Shown: positions 1-9,209, counted from the stretch's first letter. The stretch is 28,829 nucleotides of DNA from Isoetes engelmannii (GCA_011763485.2 JAANSK020030021.1:1-28829), one strand, 5' to 3'. The notes: generated by a model not told the origin, from the sequence alone. Program-made: numbers and translations.

Positions 1-387
1 GAGGCCAACACCGGCTTCAACTTCTCTGCCAATGCCTTCGCAATGATCTTGTATACAGAGGACAACAGGGAAATAGGCCTCCAATCGCTTATGGTAGAAG
101 GCTGCTTCACTTTGGGGATGAGAGAAATACACGCGGTATTCAAGATCCGGTCAAGTTGCGAGGACTTAGCAGCTCAAGATAAACTTGGTACACCGCCTCA
201 CCAGCCCACTTCCAATAAGTTTGAAAGAACTCAACTGGAATGCCATCCAACCCCAGACACTTATCCTTAGCCATACACATGCAGGCCTCCGCAAGGTCCT
301 CTCGCGAGAGCTGTCGCTCCAGGCTCTCCCTCTGGTGGGGCGCAATGGAAGGTTTTACAGCTGCCAAAACAAGCACCTGTTCTTCAT
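1..387 (-). mobile_element. LINE (L1-like) reverse transcriptase fragment, 5'-truncated, runs off the window
   Basis: Read on the minus strand, this is the N-terminal part of a plant LINE ORF2 reverse transcriptase. Typical blocks are visible: a leader of the type LSREDLAEACMCMAKDKC, then GLDGIPVEFFQTYWKW, then past a frameshift ISLIPKVKQPSTISDWRPIS and VYKIIAKALAEKLKPVL at the window edge. The frame breaks near 155-160, where one base appears to be missing between the RNL and DRIL residues, so the copy is not functional. The 5' boundary at about 385-388 is abrupt and joins in frame to a copia gag. The catalytic YADD region would lie to the left of position 1 and cannot be judged. Family assignment rests on motif recognition. 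Confidence 0.85.
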
Positions 388-793
388 AGTATTTCAATAA
401 ATAAATCCACATTTCCCTAGGACTCTTGTTTCTTAGCTTTAACCTGATAGTGGCACTGACCTTAGAGCAAATGATCCCCTGAGCTTCTTTGATTCTTGCA
501 TACTCTGATTTTCCTCCTCTTGCACTGGTTTCACCAGAGGTCACCTCTTCTGCACCTTCTTCAATGTTCGAATTTCCTCCACCTGCAACATTGGAACCAC
601 TAGCAGCAGACCTAGTAACTGTTCTTGCAACAGTTCTAGGTTGAACATGAGTTTCTCCATTTGGATCAACCAGATCCCAAAGGTTCTCAACCTCCAAAAT
701 GTGAGTAACAGCGTCTTTCCAGACTTGAAAGCCTGGTCCCCCCTTGTACACCTCAATGCTGCTAAGCAAACTAACTCCAAAACGGCTAGACAT
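386..793 (-). pseudogene. Ty1/copia gag N-terminal region, broken by LINE sequence
   Basis: The minus-strand reading frame starts at an ATG ending at 793, about 22 bases after the primer-binding site. It gives a copia-type gag N-terminus: a GPGFQVWKDAVTHILEVENL stretch, a low-complexity Ala/Gly/Ser/Glu insert, then YARIKEAQGIICSKVSATIR and SPREMWIYLLKYYE, as in plant UBN2/copia gag proteins that package element RNA. The frame has a TTG extension of three codons, which I do not use. The gag fold is cut after about 137 residues, where LINE protein follows without a stop. No zinc knuckle, protease, integrase or reverse transcriptase of this element is present in the window. Confidence 0.75.
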
Positions 794-814
794 CCTTATC
801 AATTCCCAACCTGT

Positions 815-827
815 AGCTCTGATACCA
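815..827 (-). other. Copia primer-binding site (initiator tRNA-Met)
   Basis: The minus strand reads TGGTATCAGAGCT, the classic complement of the 3' end of plant initiator tRNA-Met used to prime minus-strand synthesis in Ty1/copia elements. It sits two bases inside the LTR edge, which is normal spacing, and just before the gag start. It fixes both the family and the orientation of the element. Confidence 0.88.
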
Positions 828-829
828 GA

Positions 830-1502
830 TGTTAGTATTAGAACTCAATAAACTTATCACAAACTTCACAAAGCACAACTCAACTTGATCTCAAATTATC
901 AAGTTTCAATATCAAGAATCATTCAAGACAATGAACTTTCAAATCGTGGTTACACAATGGTCAATCACCCCTTATAGGATATTTTCAAATTAAATAACAA
1001 CCATTGAATATAATCATATGAGAGCACTGTAGCAATGGAATTAGACAAAATACTGTAGCATTAGAAACCCTAAGACTGTACCACGATCCTAAGACTGTAT
1101 CACGATCGTCTTCCTCCTGTATATTAATTCCTGAATCACTCTACAATAATCTACAGATTGCTACTTCATTTTATCTTGAATCCCTGGCGGTGTGGGAGCC
1201 GGTTCAGGGATTCGTGTACCACCATGAATAGATGTTACTAATTTTGAAATGCTTTACCTCCAAAACGAGGTTTTCCATATATATACCCACCCGAATATTA
1301 ACCATTGACTTGGGGTTCCAAATGAACCATATGAAATATTTCATTTAGCACCATGAACCAATATTAGGTGCTCGTCCAAATACTCCCTCATAAAGAGAAG
1401 TACATGGATATGTCTGCATGATGGTTTATCAGTCTTGCATGCATAACTTGATCATCACAGACAGTGCTAATGAATTATACAATGACCTTCAACATTCTAA
1501 CA
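830..1502 (-). repeat. 5' LTR of the copia element (673 bp)
   Basis: The segment starts TGTTAG and ends CTAACA on the plus strand, giving a 6-bp terminal inverted repeat with the canonical TG...CA ends, and the primer-binding site lies two bases inside. A TA-rich block (TATATATA) near 1279-1285 could be the LTR TATA box and reads the same on both strands. The outer flank begins gtagt at 1503. The matching target-site duplication and the 3' LTR would lie beyond the left edge, so they cannot be tested. The boundary is inferred from terminal motifs, not from a second LTR. Confidence 0.72.
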
Positions 1503-2098
1503 GTAGTAGAATATATATAAAAATAATGGTTTTTTATGCCTTAGACCATTAGAAATGACATGGAAAGATTTGAAAAGACACTTTGTGGGAAGCTATATAA
1601 AGGCCCCACGCTTTGTTGTAGAAGAGATGTTTTGGAAATAAAAGTGTTTTTTGGATAATCTCCTTTGCAACCGTGAATGTTTTGCTTGTGTTGTACTTCG
1701 ATTAAATTCTAAAGTGAAAACTTTCGTATCTATACTTAAGATATAATTTTTGTTTATCTTGACATCTTTTGTTTAAGGCTAAGGCAAGCCTAAAAGACTA
1801 TCTATGGTTTTGGTTTTCTGAAACCTGAATCATGTTACCTTTTTAGGATTATACTTCCCTAGAAAAAAAGTCCTTCTGTACTTTCAAACTTATATACTTA
1901 ATATATATACATAGCTTTCAATTAAAAAAAAAGGGGGGAAGAAAAAAAGGGGGAAGAAAAGGGGGAAGAAAAAGTAATCATTCTAGGCAACGGTGCATGC
2001 CGTTATTCTATCCTTCTATCATTTCGGCTGTTGATTCAAGCTAATATTGCTTTGACAAGTACTCTAATCTCCTTATTTCTTAATTTCGATCTACTTAG
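1503..2098. other. AT-rich intergenic stretch with a plus-strand TATA motif and a G/A-rich run
   Basis: No gene seen. A canonical plus-strand TATATAAA lies at about 1594-1602, followed by a T-rich leader-like stretch, so a promoter reading rightwards is possible but unproven. At about 1924-1975 a purine run alternates G5-6 blocks with AAGAAAA spacers (three or four imperfect units), a low-complexity tract on the plus strand. Confidence 0.4.
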
Positions 2099-2099
2099 A

Positions 2100-2264
2100 G
2101 TCTCTATAGCTTCAAAGACCTATTTACCAATATTCAAAATGACTGCTCTGGAAACTTTCGGGATTGGAGAATCCAGCATTGATTGCATTGTTGCCTGGCT
2201 AGAAAATGATTTGGTATATGGATCTTTGCATGCAAATCCTGCTTCGATTATTTCTAAGACTTAA
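2100..2264 (+). CDS. Isolated exon-like segment, possible terminal exon of an unrecognised gene
   Basis: After an AG acceptor preceded by a T-rich tract (ends 2099), an open frame of about 54 codons runs to TAA at 2262-2264. It contains a soluble-looking stretch with TALETFGIGESSIDCIVAWL followed by ENDLVYGSLHANPASI. The arrangement of a helix, an ESS turn and a V-x-W-L-E helix recalls the end of a PCI/winged-helix domain, as in proteasome-lid or COP9 subunits, but the resemblance is weak and I make no family call. No upstream exons were found between here and the copia LTR, so this may be a stranded gene remnant. About 400 bp of T-rich, 3'-UTR-like sequence follows. Confidence 0.28.
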   Translation, partial: VSIASKTYLPIFKMTALETFGIGESSIDCIVAWLENDLVYGSLHANPASIISKT

Positions 2265-2586
2265 ACTTTTGCTTTGTGAGATTAAATATTCACTGGGTGA
2301 GAGACAGTGAACAACTGATACAAGAACTTGTAATATAAGAATTAGCTCTTGTACAAGTGGATGTAACATGGGAATACGAATTTCTGTAAATGGTTTGTAA
2401 TTGCTTTGTCTTGGTTATTTCTGTTAGGCTTTTGTGGCTTGTCAAACATCACAGTCATAGTTAGAGTTTTGTGGTTTTGTTACAGATTTTTAGAAATTGT
2501 TAGAAATTGTTAGAGCTCTGTGGTTTTGTGGCTTCATGCTGGAAACAAGATAATGGAGTCAAACTTCTCCTGTACAAAAGTTTCAT

Positions 2587-2948
2587 GTCTCCTTCTCCTG
2601 TATAATAGTTGCTTGTTATGTTTCTGTTGTATGCTTTGTTCAGTCTACAAAAATGTGAATACATGCATCTATTAAAGAGTCGGTATTTGTTTTTATCATA
2701 ATATTGTTAGTAAAAGATGCATGAATAGTAATTGTAGCCAGGTTAAAAAAAATAGAGAGCAAATTTTGACGATTTGGATAAAAAAGGCAGGCTTATGTGA
2801 TTGATACGATAACATTTTAACAGAATCTGGAGTGATCTGTGTCCCTAATTTAACTAGCTGGAGGATCTGATGATCCAAGGTTTAGGTTTTCGGCTGTTCA
2901 TGACAACAAAAATTTAGACGTATAGTTATCAAAGAACAAGTGGTTCTT
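2587..2948 (+). repeat. Left arm of a large imperfect inverted repeat
   Basis: The reverse complement of this arm matches 4728-5080 and continues at 3540-3578. Shared blocks, in order, include a cacatttttgtagactga-type segment, an actattcatgcatctt block, a taacctggct block before a T-run, tcaatcacataag, attagggacacagat and ggatcatcagatcctcc. By eye, agreement is roughly four in five, with small indels. The inner edge contains a perfect hairpin (2932-2968). I see no protein coding in the arm. It could be a foldback transposon end or an inverted duplication of a 3' gene flank. Confidence 0.85.
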
Positions 2949-2968
2949 TTAATAACCACTTGTTCTTT
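2932..2968. repeat. Short perfect hairpin, 15-bp stem
   Basis: AAAGAACAAGTGGTT and AACCACTTGTTCTTT are exact reverse complements separated by about 7 bases. A near copy of the right stem half recurs at 3546-3560 (AACCACTTATTCTTT), placing this hairpin at the inner end of both arms of the larger inverted repeat. Confidence 0.85.
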
Positions 2969-3539
2969 AAAAATGTGCGCTACCAATTCTTGGTCCATAT
3001 GTCACTAGGAACCTATGCTCCATCCGTCACCAGGAACCTATGTCAAAATAAGCTAAGGCATGGCAACAACCAAAAGTTCCAAATTTTCCATGTATTATTT
3101 TGGATAGTGACCTAGTTGTACTTAGCACCACTACCTTTGTCAGAGCCTTGTCAGAGCTTATTTGAAGCTATTTCCCTAGCATCATAGGGTACCAACGACC
3201 AAAATGTTTTCGAGAATGCCAAAGTAAGGCATTCTATTTTTCTATTGTCGGCTACTAATACAATGCAATTAGTAAAGTGCACAAGACTCTTGCATAACAA
3301 CGTCTATGTTCCGCATGCCTACAAGCCTTTTTGAGCGCAAAAATAGTTGCCATCTGCATAACATTTATGATCCTCATGCTTACAGACCTTTTGGGGTTTA
3401 CAGAGAAATCTCTAAGGTCTAGAATACGAAGCCTACCCCAATCTTCAGGACGGTGCTACTAAACCATAATATATGGGGATTGGATAGTAGTACCTTGGGA
3501 CCATATGCATGTGACCATATGAAAAAGATGCACTCGAAA
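2969..3539. repeat. Spacer of the inverted repeat, with short diverged tandem duplications
   Basis: No gene seen. Around 3000-3045 the block catatgtcactaggaaccta is followed at once by a diverged copy, catccgtcaccaggaaccta. Around 3290-3410 a longer diverged duplication begins with tgcataaca and ends with acaagcctttt / acagacctttt. A perfect 8-bp hairpin (AGAATGCC...GGCATTCT) spans 3213-3235. Confidence 0.55.
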
Positions 3540-3578
3540 AAAAAAACCACTTATTCTTTAAAAACATTACGTCTGAAA
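3540..3578 (-). repeat. Inner piece of the right arm of the inverted repeat
   Basis: The reverse complement resembles 2911-2948: an aaccactt-ttctttaa block followed by acgtct-aaattttt. It stops where the LINE poly(A) tract starts, so the LINE lies inside the right arm and separates this piece from 4728-5080. Confidence 0.65.
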
Positions 3579-4727
3579 TTTTTTTTTTTTTGAAAAACTT
3601 TTCTCAATATATTAAAAGAATAACAATAGTACAAGGTGAGTGAGGAGCAAGAAGAGCTGCCCCGAAGAGGCCGCGATAACCCACCACTCCATTGTCTCCT
3701 CAACTATAACTGCACAAAGCATCCATCATTATCGACTACCCCCCAGAAGTCACGCCAGATGGCAAACTTTCTCTCAGCCAATCCCGGGAACACCTGGAAA
3801 CTCTGAAACAACTTGTACCTCAATCGGGGGATCAAAGAAGCCGAAGGCTCCTGGATCCTCTGAAAAACCAACAACCGCCATCGTTTCCAGATCAGCCAAA
3901 CTAGCCAAGCCACACATAAGTGCAAGGCTTGCTTCCGCGGAAGCGGCCAGGCACCAGGATACACATGCAGGAGCAACTGCTGGCTGGTAAGCCGGACCTG
4001 AAACTGAGCCTGACTGAACCCAGTCCCTTGCCACCTGTAGATGAGGGCAAAGAACCAAACAATGCTCCACCGTCTCTGGATGAAGGCCACAACAAGGACA
4101 CAGAGGACTCACTCCTGGCCTAAACTTGCTCACCCGAACATTCACCCGGAGACAACGGTGCACCACTTGCCAGAGGAGCACCCTGACCTTTGGAGGGGGA
4201 AGAGTACTCCACGTCCAGATCCAGACTGAGCGCCACCGAGAGCCCGGAAGCTACAGGTACCACTTATCAGACGGAGGCAAAGTGTCATGGATGACTAACG
4301 TGCGGTAGGTAGATCGCACAAAGCATGCAGCATCAACATCGAGATGAATCTTCCAAGCCCGCACCACCACATCCTCCTGAAGCAACATAGGTATGTGTAG
4401 TGGAATACAACGGGCCACCTGCTCCCAAATAGCTCAGTCACTGGCTCTCAGGTCGAACCGTACGCGAAAAGTCTCCCATGATGCAACCTGGCCGTCCCAA
4501 TACAAATCCCCCAGAGTGAGCACCCCGGCCCGCCTCCAGCGGGCCTCGTGCGGGCGTGCAAAGTGGCGACCAGAGGCAACTGTTCCGGGGGCAGAGGTAC
4601 CCACAAGAAGGGTGAAGAGTGATGATACACCGCAGCAGGATCCAGATGAAATAGTACTCTCACGTGCTCCCATGCCCGCAGCACCCCAGTGAGGAAGGGA
4701 GATGCATGCGGGAACATGCATCTCCAT
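3579..4727 (-). mobile_element. 5'-truncated LINE, ORF2 C-terminus with zf-RVT zinc finger, poly(A) tail
   Basis: The element reads right to left. The protein part includes LLWQVVHRCLRVNVRVSKF followed by GVSPLCPCCGLHPETVEHC and LVLCPHLQVARDW, the zinc-binding domain (C-x2-C...H...C) found after reverse transcriptase in plant LINEs. Upstream residues such as CMFPHASPFLTGVLRAWEHV belong to the same ORF2 region. Several frameshifts and stops break the frame. The 3' end carries a 12-13 base A-tract (T-run 3579-3591 on the plus strand). The 5' edge near 4725 is inferred from where the inverted-repeat arm resumes. I found no clean target-site duplication. Confidence 0.85.
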
Positions 4728-5080
4728 GTTGCGTGAACAGTTTCGGTCAATGCCAAAAACCTAAACTTTGGATCATCAGATCCTCCTGCTAGTGAATTAG
4801 GGACACAGATTACTTCAGATTCTGATAACCTGCTATCAGATCAATCACATAAGTCTGCTTTTTGATCCAAATCGTCAAATACAGCTCTAATTTCCTCTCT
4901 TTTTCTTTTTTTTTTTTTTTTTTTTAACCTGGCTTCAGTTACTATTCATGCATCTTATACTAACAATACTATGATAAAAAAACAAATAAAGATGCTGACG
5001 CATGGTTTCACATTTTTGTAGACTGAGCAAAGCATACAGGAGAAACATAACTGGCAATTGTTTCATAGGAGAAGGAGATA
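4728..5080 (-). repeat. Outer piece of the right arm of the inverted repeat
   Basis: Reverse-complementary to 2587-2900. It differs mainly by a longer T-run (about 4903-4925) and small indels. It lies directly downstream of the minus-strand FCP1-like gene end (about 5190), so on that strand it would form the gene's 3'-UTR or 3' flank. Confidence 0.85.
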
Positions 5081-5189
5081 GATAAATGATTTACAAAAAC
5101 CTGTACTCTCTTCAACAACAGCAAATGGCAATGGAGATAGCAAAAATGGAAAGAATATGAGAATAATGGAAAAAGAGTCCTGAATAAAT

Positions 5190-5934
5190 TCTTGTTAACA
5201 ATATCTGTACTTCCTGAGAGTATCAACTGCTTTCTTGGAAGCCTTATCCAAAAAGTTAGTTAATGGATTGGCTTGAACATACACTTCCACATTCTCGGCT
5301 TCTAACTGTCCTTTGAGCCATGGTTTAGATGTTCGAACAGGAAGTCACCATCTCTTCTAGATGGTTGATAAGTATTAGGGGATCCCATTGTATGTGGACT
5401 GTTCTTAAAACCACGATACAACATATCATGGATTAGCAATGTATTTTTGTCAATCCATGCTCCCTTTATATCAGAATAAACCTTGCTCAACTCCTTCAGC
5501 AAAATTGGTTTCATATCAACTTTGAAGGTCGTATTTGTGCACTTCCCTGAAGACCATATAAACTGTAACCTTTCTTGAACAACTTTTCCAAACGTTTGAT
5601 TTAGAATAAGATTAGTTACGGTGCTGCTCAATGTTGTCCAAATAGCAATCTCGAAGTGCTCCACGCACCACTCTAGAAACTCCTTCGCTCTGGGGCACAA
5701 TACAACTATCTTTGTGTGATTAAGGTGGTTTAGTTCTGCATCGTACATGACACAACTTGGCAACGGTTCAGTATTCTCAAATAGCTTCATCAAGACTTCA
5801 TCTAGCTCAAAAATCAAAATCTTTTTATGTGACTTGATCCTTTTCGTACATGGGGACTTTGAAGGACTGCCAAATACTTCACCACGTTTACTTTTCCTCG
5901 TTGCAGCCATTAATGTTCTTGTACTTCCTGAGAG
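5190..5934 (-). pseudogene. FCP1/NIF-like HAD phosphatase exon with altered catalytic residues and a C-terminal frameshift
   Basis: The minus frame ending at 5302 encodes a basic N-terminus (ATRKSKRGEVFGSPSKSPC) and an FCP1-homology (HAD) domain resembling plant CTD-phosphatase-like proteins. HAD motif I, normally D-x-D, reads IFELDEVL, so the nucleophile Asp is Glu. Motif II is AIWTTLSS. A Lys of motif III sits in MKPILLKEL. Motif IV, normally DD, reads NTLLIHDMLY, so one Asp is His. The frame ends early, but another frame continues with family-like residues (LKGQLEAENVEVYVQANP) and stops at about 5190, so one indel near 5335-5345 separates them. A splice acceptor (TTTGCTCTCAG) sits at the 5' edge. 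If translated, it is likely a pseudo-phosphatase. If not, a pseudogene. Confidence 0.75.
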
Positions 5935-6005
5935 CAAACGCTTTGGAATAAGTAAACATGAATCACTTCAACAAAAAAAGAAAAAACAAAAAAAAAAAAA
6001 ATTAC

Positions 6006-6266
6006 CAGGTGAGATGGATTCTTCTCATTGAAATCAATGAGATGTCTCTTTCTTTGTCTTCGCAATTGGACTACATGATGAAATGGGAAGACTACCATAG
6101 TTTTTCGTGGCTTTATTATTTTTTGATGCACCAACAAGCTCTCGTTGAGACAAAATAGTCTTCCCACTATTAACAAGCGGACTGCCCACATTCAGTTTCT
6201 TTTCAAAAGGTGATGAAGCCGTGTCGCTCATTTCTTTCCCATGTTGGGGTCTTTTTAACTCTACAA
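6006..6266 (-). CDS. Probable exon, Lys/Ser-rich low-complexity segment
   Basis: Between an acceptor-like TTGTAG (about 6267) and a donor-like CTG|GTAATT (about 6005), the minus strand has a long open stretch starting LKRPQHGKEMSDTASSPFEK and continuing with polar, Ser/Lys-rich residues. It probably encodes a disordered nuclear-type linker. One frame stops within the exon (KKETSH then stop) while another continues to the donor (RHLIDFNEKNPSHL), so either a frameshift or a different donor is used. I do not recognise a domain. It lies about 70 bp before the FCP1-like exon and probably belongs to the same transcription unit. Confidence 0.4.
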
Positions 6267-6328
6267 GCATTACAAAAATTGATGTAACAAATACATTTCT
6301 TTTGCTAAAAGCTAGCTTATATGTATTA

Positions 6329-6442
6329 CCTGGTGAAAGCGTTGTAGTTGATGGCTCATTCTCTTCATGAAAATCAGCTCTTTGCTATTACCTTCAACTT
6401 TCACAGCAGTACCTATCTTTGATGAGTGGCTATGAATATCTA
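6329..6442 (-). CDS. Probable short exon upstream of the FCP1-like exon
   Basis: The minus strand reads SHSSKIGTAVKVEGNSKELI then FMKRMSHQLQRFHQ and stops at a good donor (CACCAG|GTAATA near 6329). The composition is coding-like and the donor pairs in position with the acceptor near 6267. No domain recognised. The upstream acceptor is uncertain. Confidence 0.35.
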
Positions 6443-6599
6443 TATAGTACATAAATATAAAATCAATCATGCTGGAACATGCAACAGACCTGCGGTCATA
6501 CAAATTTTGGAAAAGATTAATGACTTCCATTACCATCATTGTTGTCAATTTGTTTGTTGTCAAAAACATCATTGATCACATGCACATCCTTGATAATTG

Positions 6600-6860
6600 T
6601 TAAGTGTGATCAGACGTCCCGGCACAAACTTATGCTCTTTGATAAATGATACGGATGCTGGAGTGGAGCCAATGCCTTTTGATGGCATTTTTTCTGTTCC
6701 AATATCAAACCAGTACTCATTAACAACCTAATGTGTATAGGAAAAAAGCATATGCATATAGAACAACCATTCGAATCTGTTATCATAATAATCTTGGTCC
6801 CATGGCGCTGCTTTAAACCAGGGGAAAGCAGCCAATTGCTTGACATACTATGTTCACAAC
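6600..6860 (-). CDS. Two exon-like blocks of an unrecognised gene
   Basis: Minus-strand frames include QLAAFPWFKAAPWDQDYYDN followed by RFEWLFYMHM, then past an AG (near 6730) VNEYWFDIGTEKMPSKGIGS and SVSFIKEHKFVPGRLITL. The aromatic-rich blocks look like real protein, but I recognise no family. They lie in order and orientation with the FCP1-like exon to the left and the zinc-binding exon to the right, so they may be exons of one gene. Exon edges are only approximate. Confidence 0.35.
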
Positions 6861-6954
6861 TGCTACCGCAACATCTTAGTGCCACTACATAAGAAATACT
6901 ATGTTAGATAATCCTAACCAATTCAAAAAATGATAGCATGAGAAGATGCTACCT

Positions 6955-7229
6955 GAAATGCGCTAGACAGCATGTGACATAATACACATGCTTGCACTCG
7001 ACAACTATGACTGATAGAAGCATCTCACCTGATGTGAATGATCTTTCACAAAATGGGCATGCTTCCTTCAAATTGATGCTGGAATATTCATTTCTGTTAA
7101 CAACAAGAACTAGCATTTGTGGCAAAGAGGGACTTAACTTAAATGGTCGGCACATGCTTTCGCGAGTTGCCAAAAGCCTCGCAAGGCAGGGCCTCAACTT
7201 GTTCAACTGCTCCACTCGGCATCTCTAGA
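6955..7229 (-). CDS. Exon with a RING-like zinc-binding half
   Basis: After an acceptor-like TTTCTAG (about 7230) the minus strand is open for about 90 codons to about 6950. It begins VEQLNKLRPCLARLLATRES and later reads INLKEACPFCERSFTSGEML followed by VECKHVYYVTCCLAHF. The spacing C-x2-C...C-x-H...C-C resembles half of a RING or related zinc finger, which would suggest protein-protein or ubiquitin-ligase function, but the second half is not visible here. The frame runs to a stop or donor immediately after CCLAHFR. Family unassigned. Confidence 0.45.
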
Positions 7230-7244
7230 AATTTTTGAAATCGA

Positions 7245-7506
7245 CAAGTCATTTTAAGTTTGACTCAAAGCTAACCGCACCTCTTCAAGTTCCCTGTTTT
7301 GAAGGTCAATGACTGCCTCAACACCTTGCTGCACATAATAGCTGTGCAATCAAATCATGATACCTTTTTATTTCACTGTTCATGCGAACCTGTTTAGCAT
7401 CTAAATCTTTAATATTTTCCCGTATGTCATTGCACTTATCATCATGCAACTGCAGTTCAAGTGCCCGTTTCATGACATCATGTTCTGTATTTGCAATCCA
7501 CGCCAC
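7245..7506 (-). pseudogene. Coiled-coil exon with a frameshift
   Basis: The minus frame contains WIANTEHDVMKRALELQLHD, DIRENIKDLDAKQVRMNSEI and KRYHDLIAQLL, a strongly charged heptad-like helix, then hits a stop. A different frame picks up immediately with YVQQGVEAVIDLQNRELEEV, again helical. One indel near 7335-7345 separates two halves of what appears to be one coiled coil. This supports decay of the minus-strand gene, unless a cryptic splice is used. Confidence 0.4.
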
Positions 7507-7509
7507 TTA

Positions 7510-8680
7510 CAAGCATAACATAATAAAAGAACTTAATTAGATTACAAGGATAACTAATTTATACTTCTGAAAATGAGAAAATGTCTTCTTTACAGACACC
7601 TATGTGAAGCAAAATAATCCTATGCAGAATGCAAATCTTAAAAACTACCAGAACATCCCCATAAAAAGAAGCAACCCATCTAGGTACTGCACCATCAGAA
7701 AGAAACACTAAATCTTGCAAAACCACATCATTAGCACAAAACCTTGCATCAACTTTGGGCAATTAACATGCCATGCCATGGGCCATGGACTACACATCTA
7801 ATCTCTGAAAGTCGTCCGCATGCAAACTACATATCCACCAAGATGAACCTTCCTTACTTTAATGCTTAGAAGCCTTGACAGTCTTACTACATATCCAATC
7901 CTTGCTTTAATGCTTAGAAGCATTAACAACCTAAATCGAACATGCTTTTGATTGTTCAACCTCATTACAAGCAAGACTACCAGCATACATTTTATAACAC
8001 CCATGCATAGTAAGGTTTGACATTATTTAAACTTTACATGCATGCTCAATGTCCCCTATAAAAACCATAACAGCGCATAAAACTGCAAATAATCTTGTCA
8101 AACAGGTCCTAGATGCATGCCTATAGTACATGCAACATCCCGTCACCAACTAACTTACATTGGCAGGCCAATATACGATGATTCCTGCTTGCAACTTTCA
8201 GGTAATCCTACTAGGAAGCCCAAACACCTTTTGTTAAGCACTTTGACACACTTAGAAATTCAGGCCCATTATATCACAGTCACAGTCACGCAACCATTAA
8301 CCTATCAACATAGTAGCACATAACCTATAACAACCCGCATTGCTTAAGAACAAACATACTATACCATACACCTTAATTGACTGTAATACAAAGCATCCAC
8401 AAATTTATCTTCATGTTTGCATTATATGAAGCAAAATAATTCTATGTCTCGATGTGTAGGTCAATACTCCAAGTAATCTATGCAGTTGTTCTTGTCTTAA
8501 TGTTCTCCATCTGAATCAAAATCAGTTAACAACAAATGCATCAAAGAAACGAATGCAACAAAGAAATTAATCAAAGAGTACCTGCGTATGAAGTTGGCTC
8601 TGCAACAAATGCAACAAAGAAATTAAATAAAGAGTACTTGTGTATGAAGCTGGCTCTGACTGTTTGTGATTGTGATTATG
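7510..8680. other. Non-coding stretch, probable large introns or intergenic sequence
   Basis: AT-rich, with only short spurious frames. Blocks around 7850-7935 are partly duplicated (acatatccaa/acatatccacc beside tttaatgcttagaagcctt/gcatt), and around 8536-8650 a caacaaagaaattaa...aaagagtac block repeats. I see no recognisable protein. Confidence 0.4.
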
Positions 8681-8689
8681 ACTATGAGT

Positions 8690-8900
8690 CTGACTATCAG
8701 AAACAGGCTCAGACATAGACTGACTTAAACTTGATTTAAACTTAGACTCATTTATATTTAGACTTAGACTTACTTAGACTTAAACTTTAGAATTAGACTT
8801 GGACTGAAACCTTGACTGAGACTGAGACTAAGACTGAGACTGAGTCTGAGTCTAAGTCTGAGTCTGAGACTGAGACTGAGACTGGACGAGAACCTGAGCC
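8690..8900. repeat. Degenerate hexanucleotide array, (GAGACT)n switching to (GAGTCT)n
   Basis: From about 8815 to 8883 the units run gactga/gagact, switch to gagtct/taagtct and switch back to gagact. Diverged gactta and agactta units extend left to about 8690. AGACT and AGTCT are reverse complements, so adjacent blocks can pair apart from the spacer G. Non-coding and probably intronic to the minus-strand gene. Confidence 0.8.
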
Positions 8901-9209
8901 TCCTAAGCCTGAACTTAAACTGAAAGTAGAAACTATAAGATGTGACTAATCTTTTAACTGCAACTAATATTTATATATTTCTAGCCACTTATTATTGAAG
9001 TGTTACCACTGCGAACTTCAACTTAAATTTTAGAACTTGCAAATGCACTATCTACAACATTAACAACAATGTACCATCTACAACACCAATTACAACTACT
9101 AAATCTCATCTGCAACTAAACAACACATACAATAGTTCAAACAAAGAATTACTACGACATTGCAGCTAAGATAAAAATTTAATATTAAAAAGTGGAGCTG
9201 AATAATACC

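Noticed and set aside
1930-1975. G-quadruplex in the GGGGG-AAGAAAA tract
   Set aside because: Only three convincing G runs with A-rich spacers are present; better described as a low-complexity purine tract.
4434-4756. Minus-strand residues ALTETVHATW before the LINE as part of the LINE protein
   Set aside because: They read in frame with the LINE, but the underlying DNA (4728-4756) matches the inverted-repeat arm, so the continuity is probably chance.
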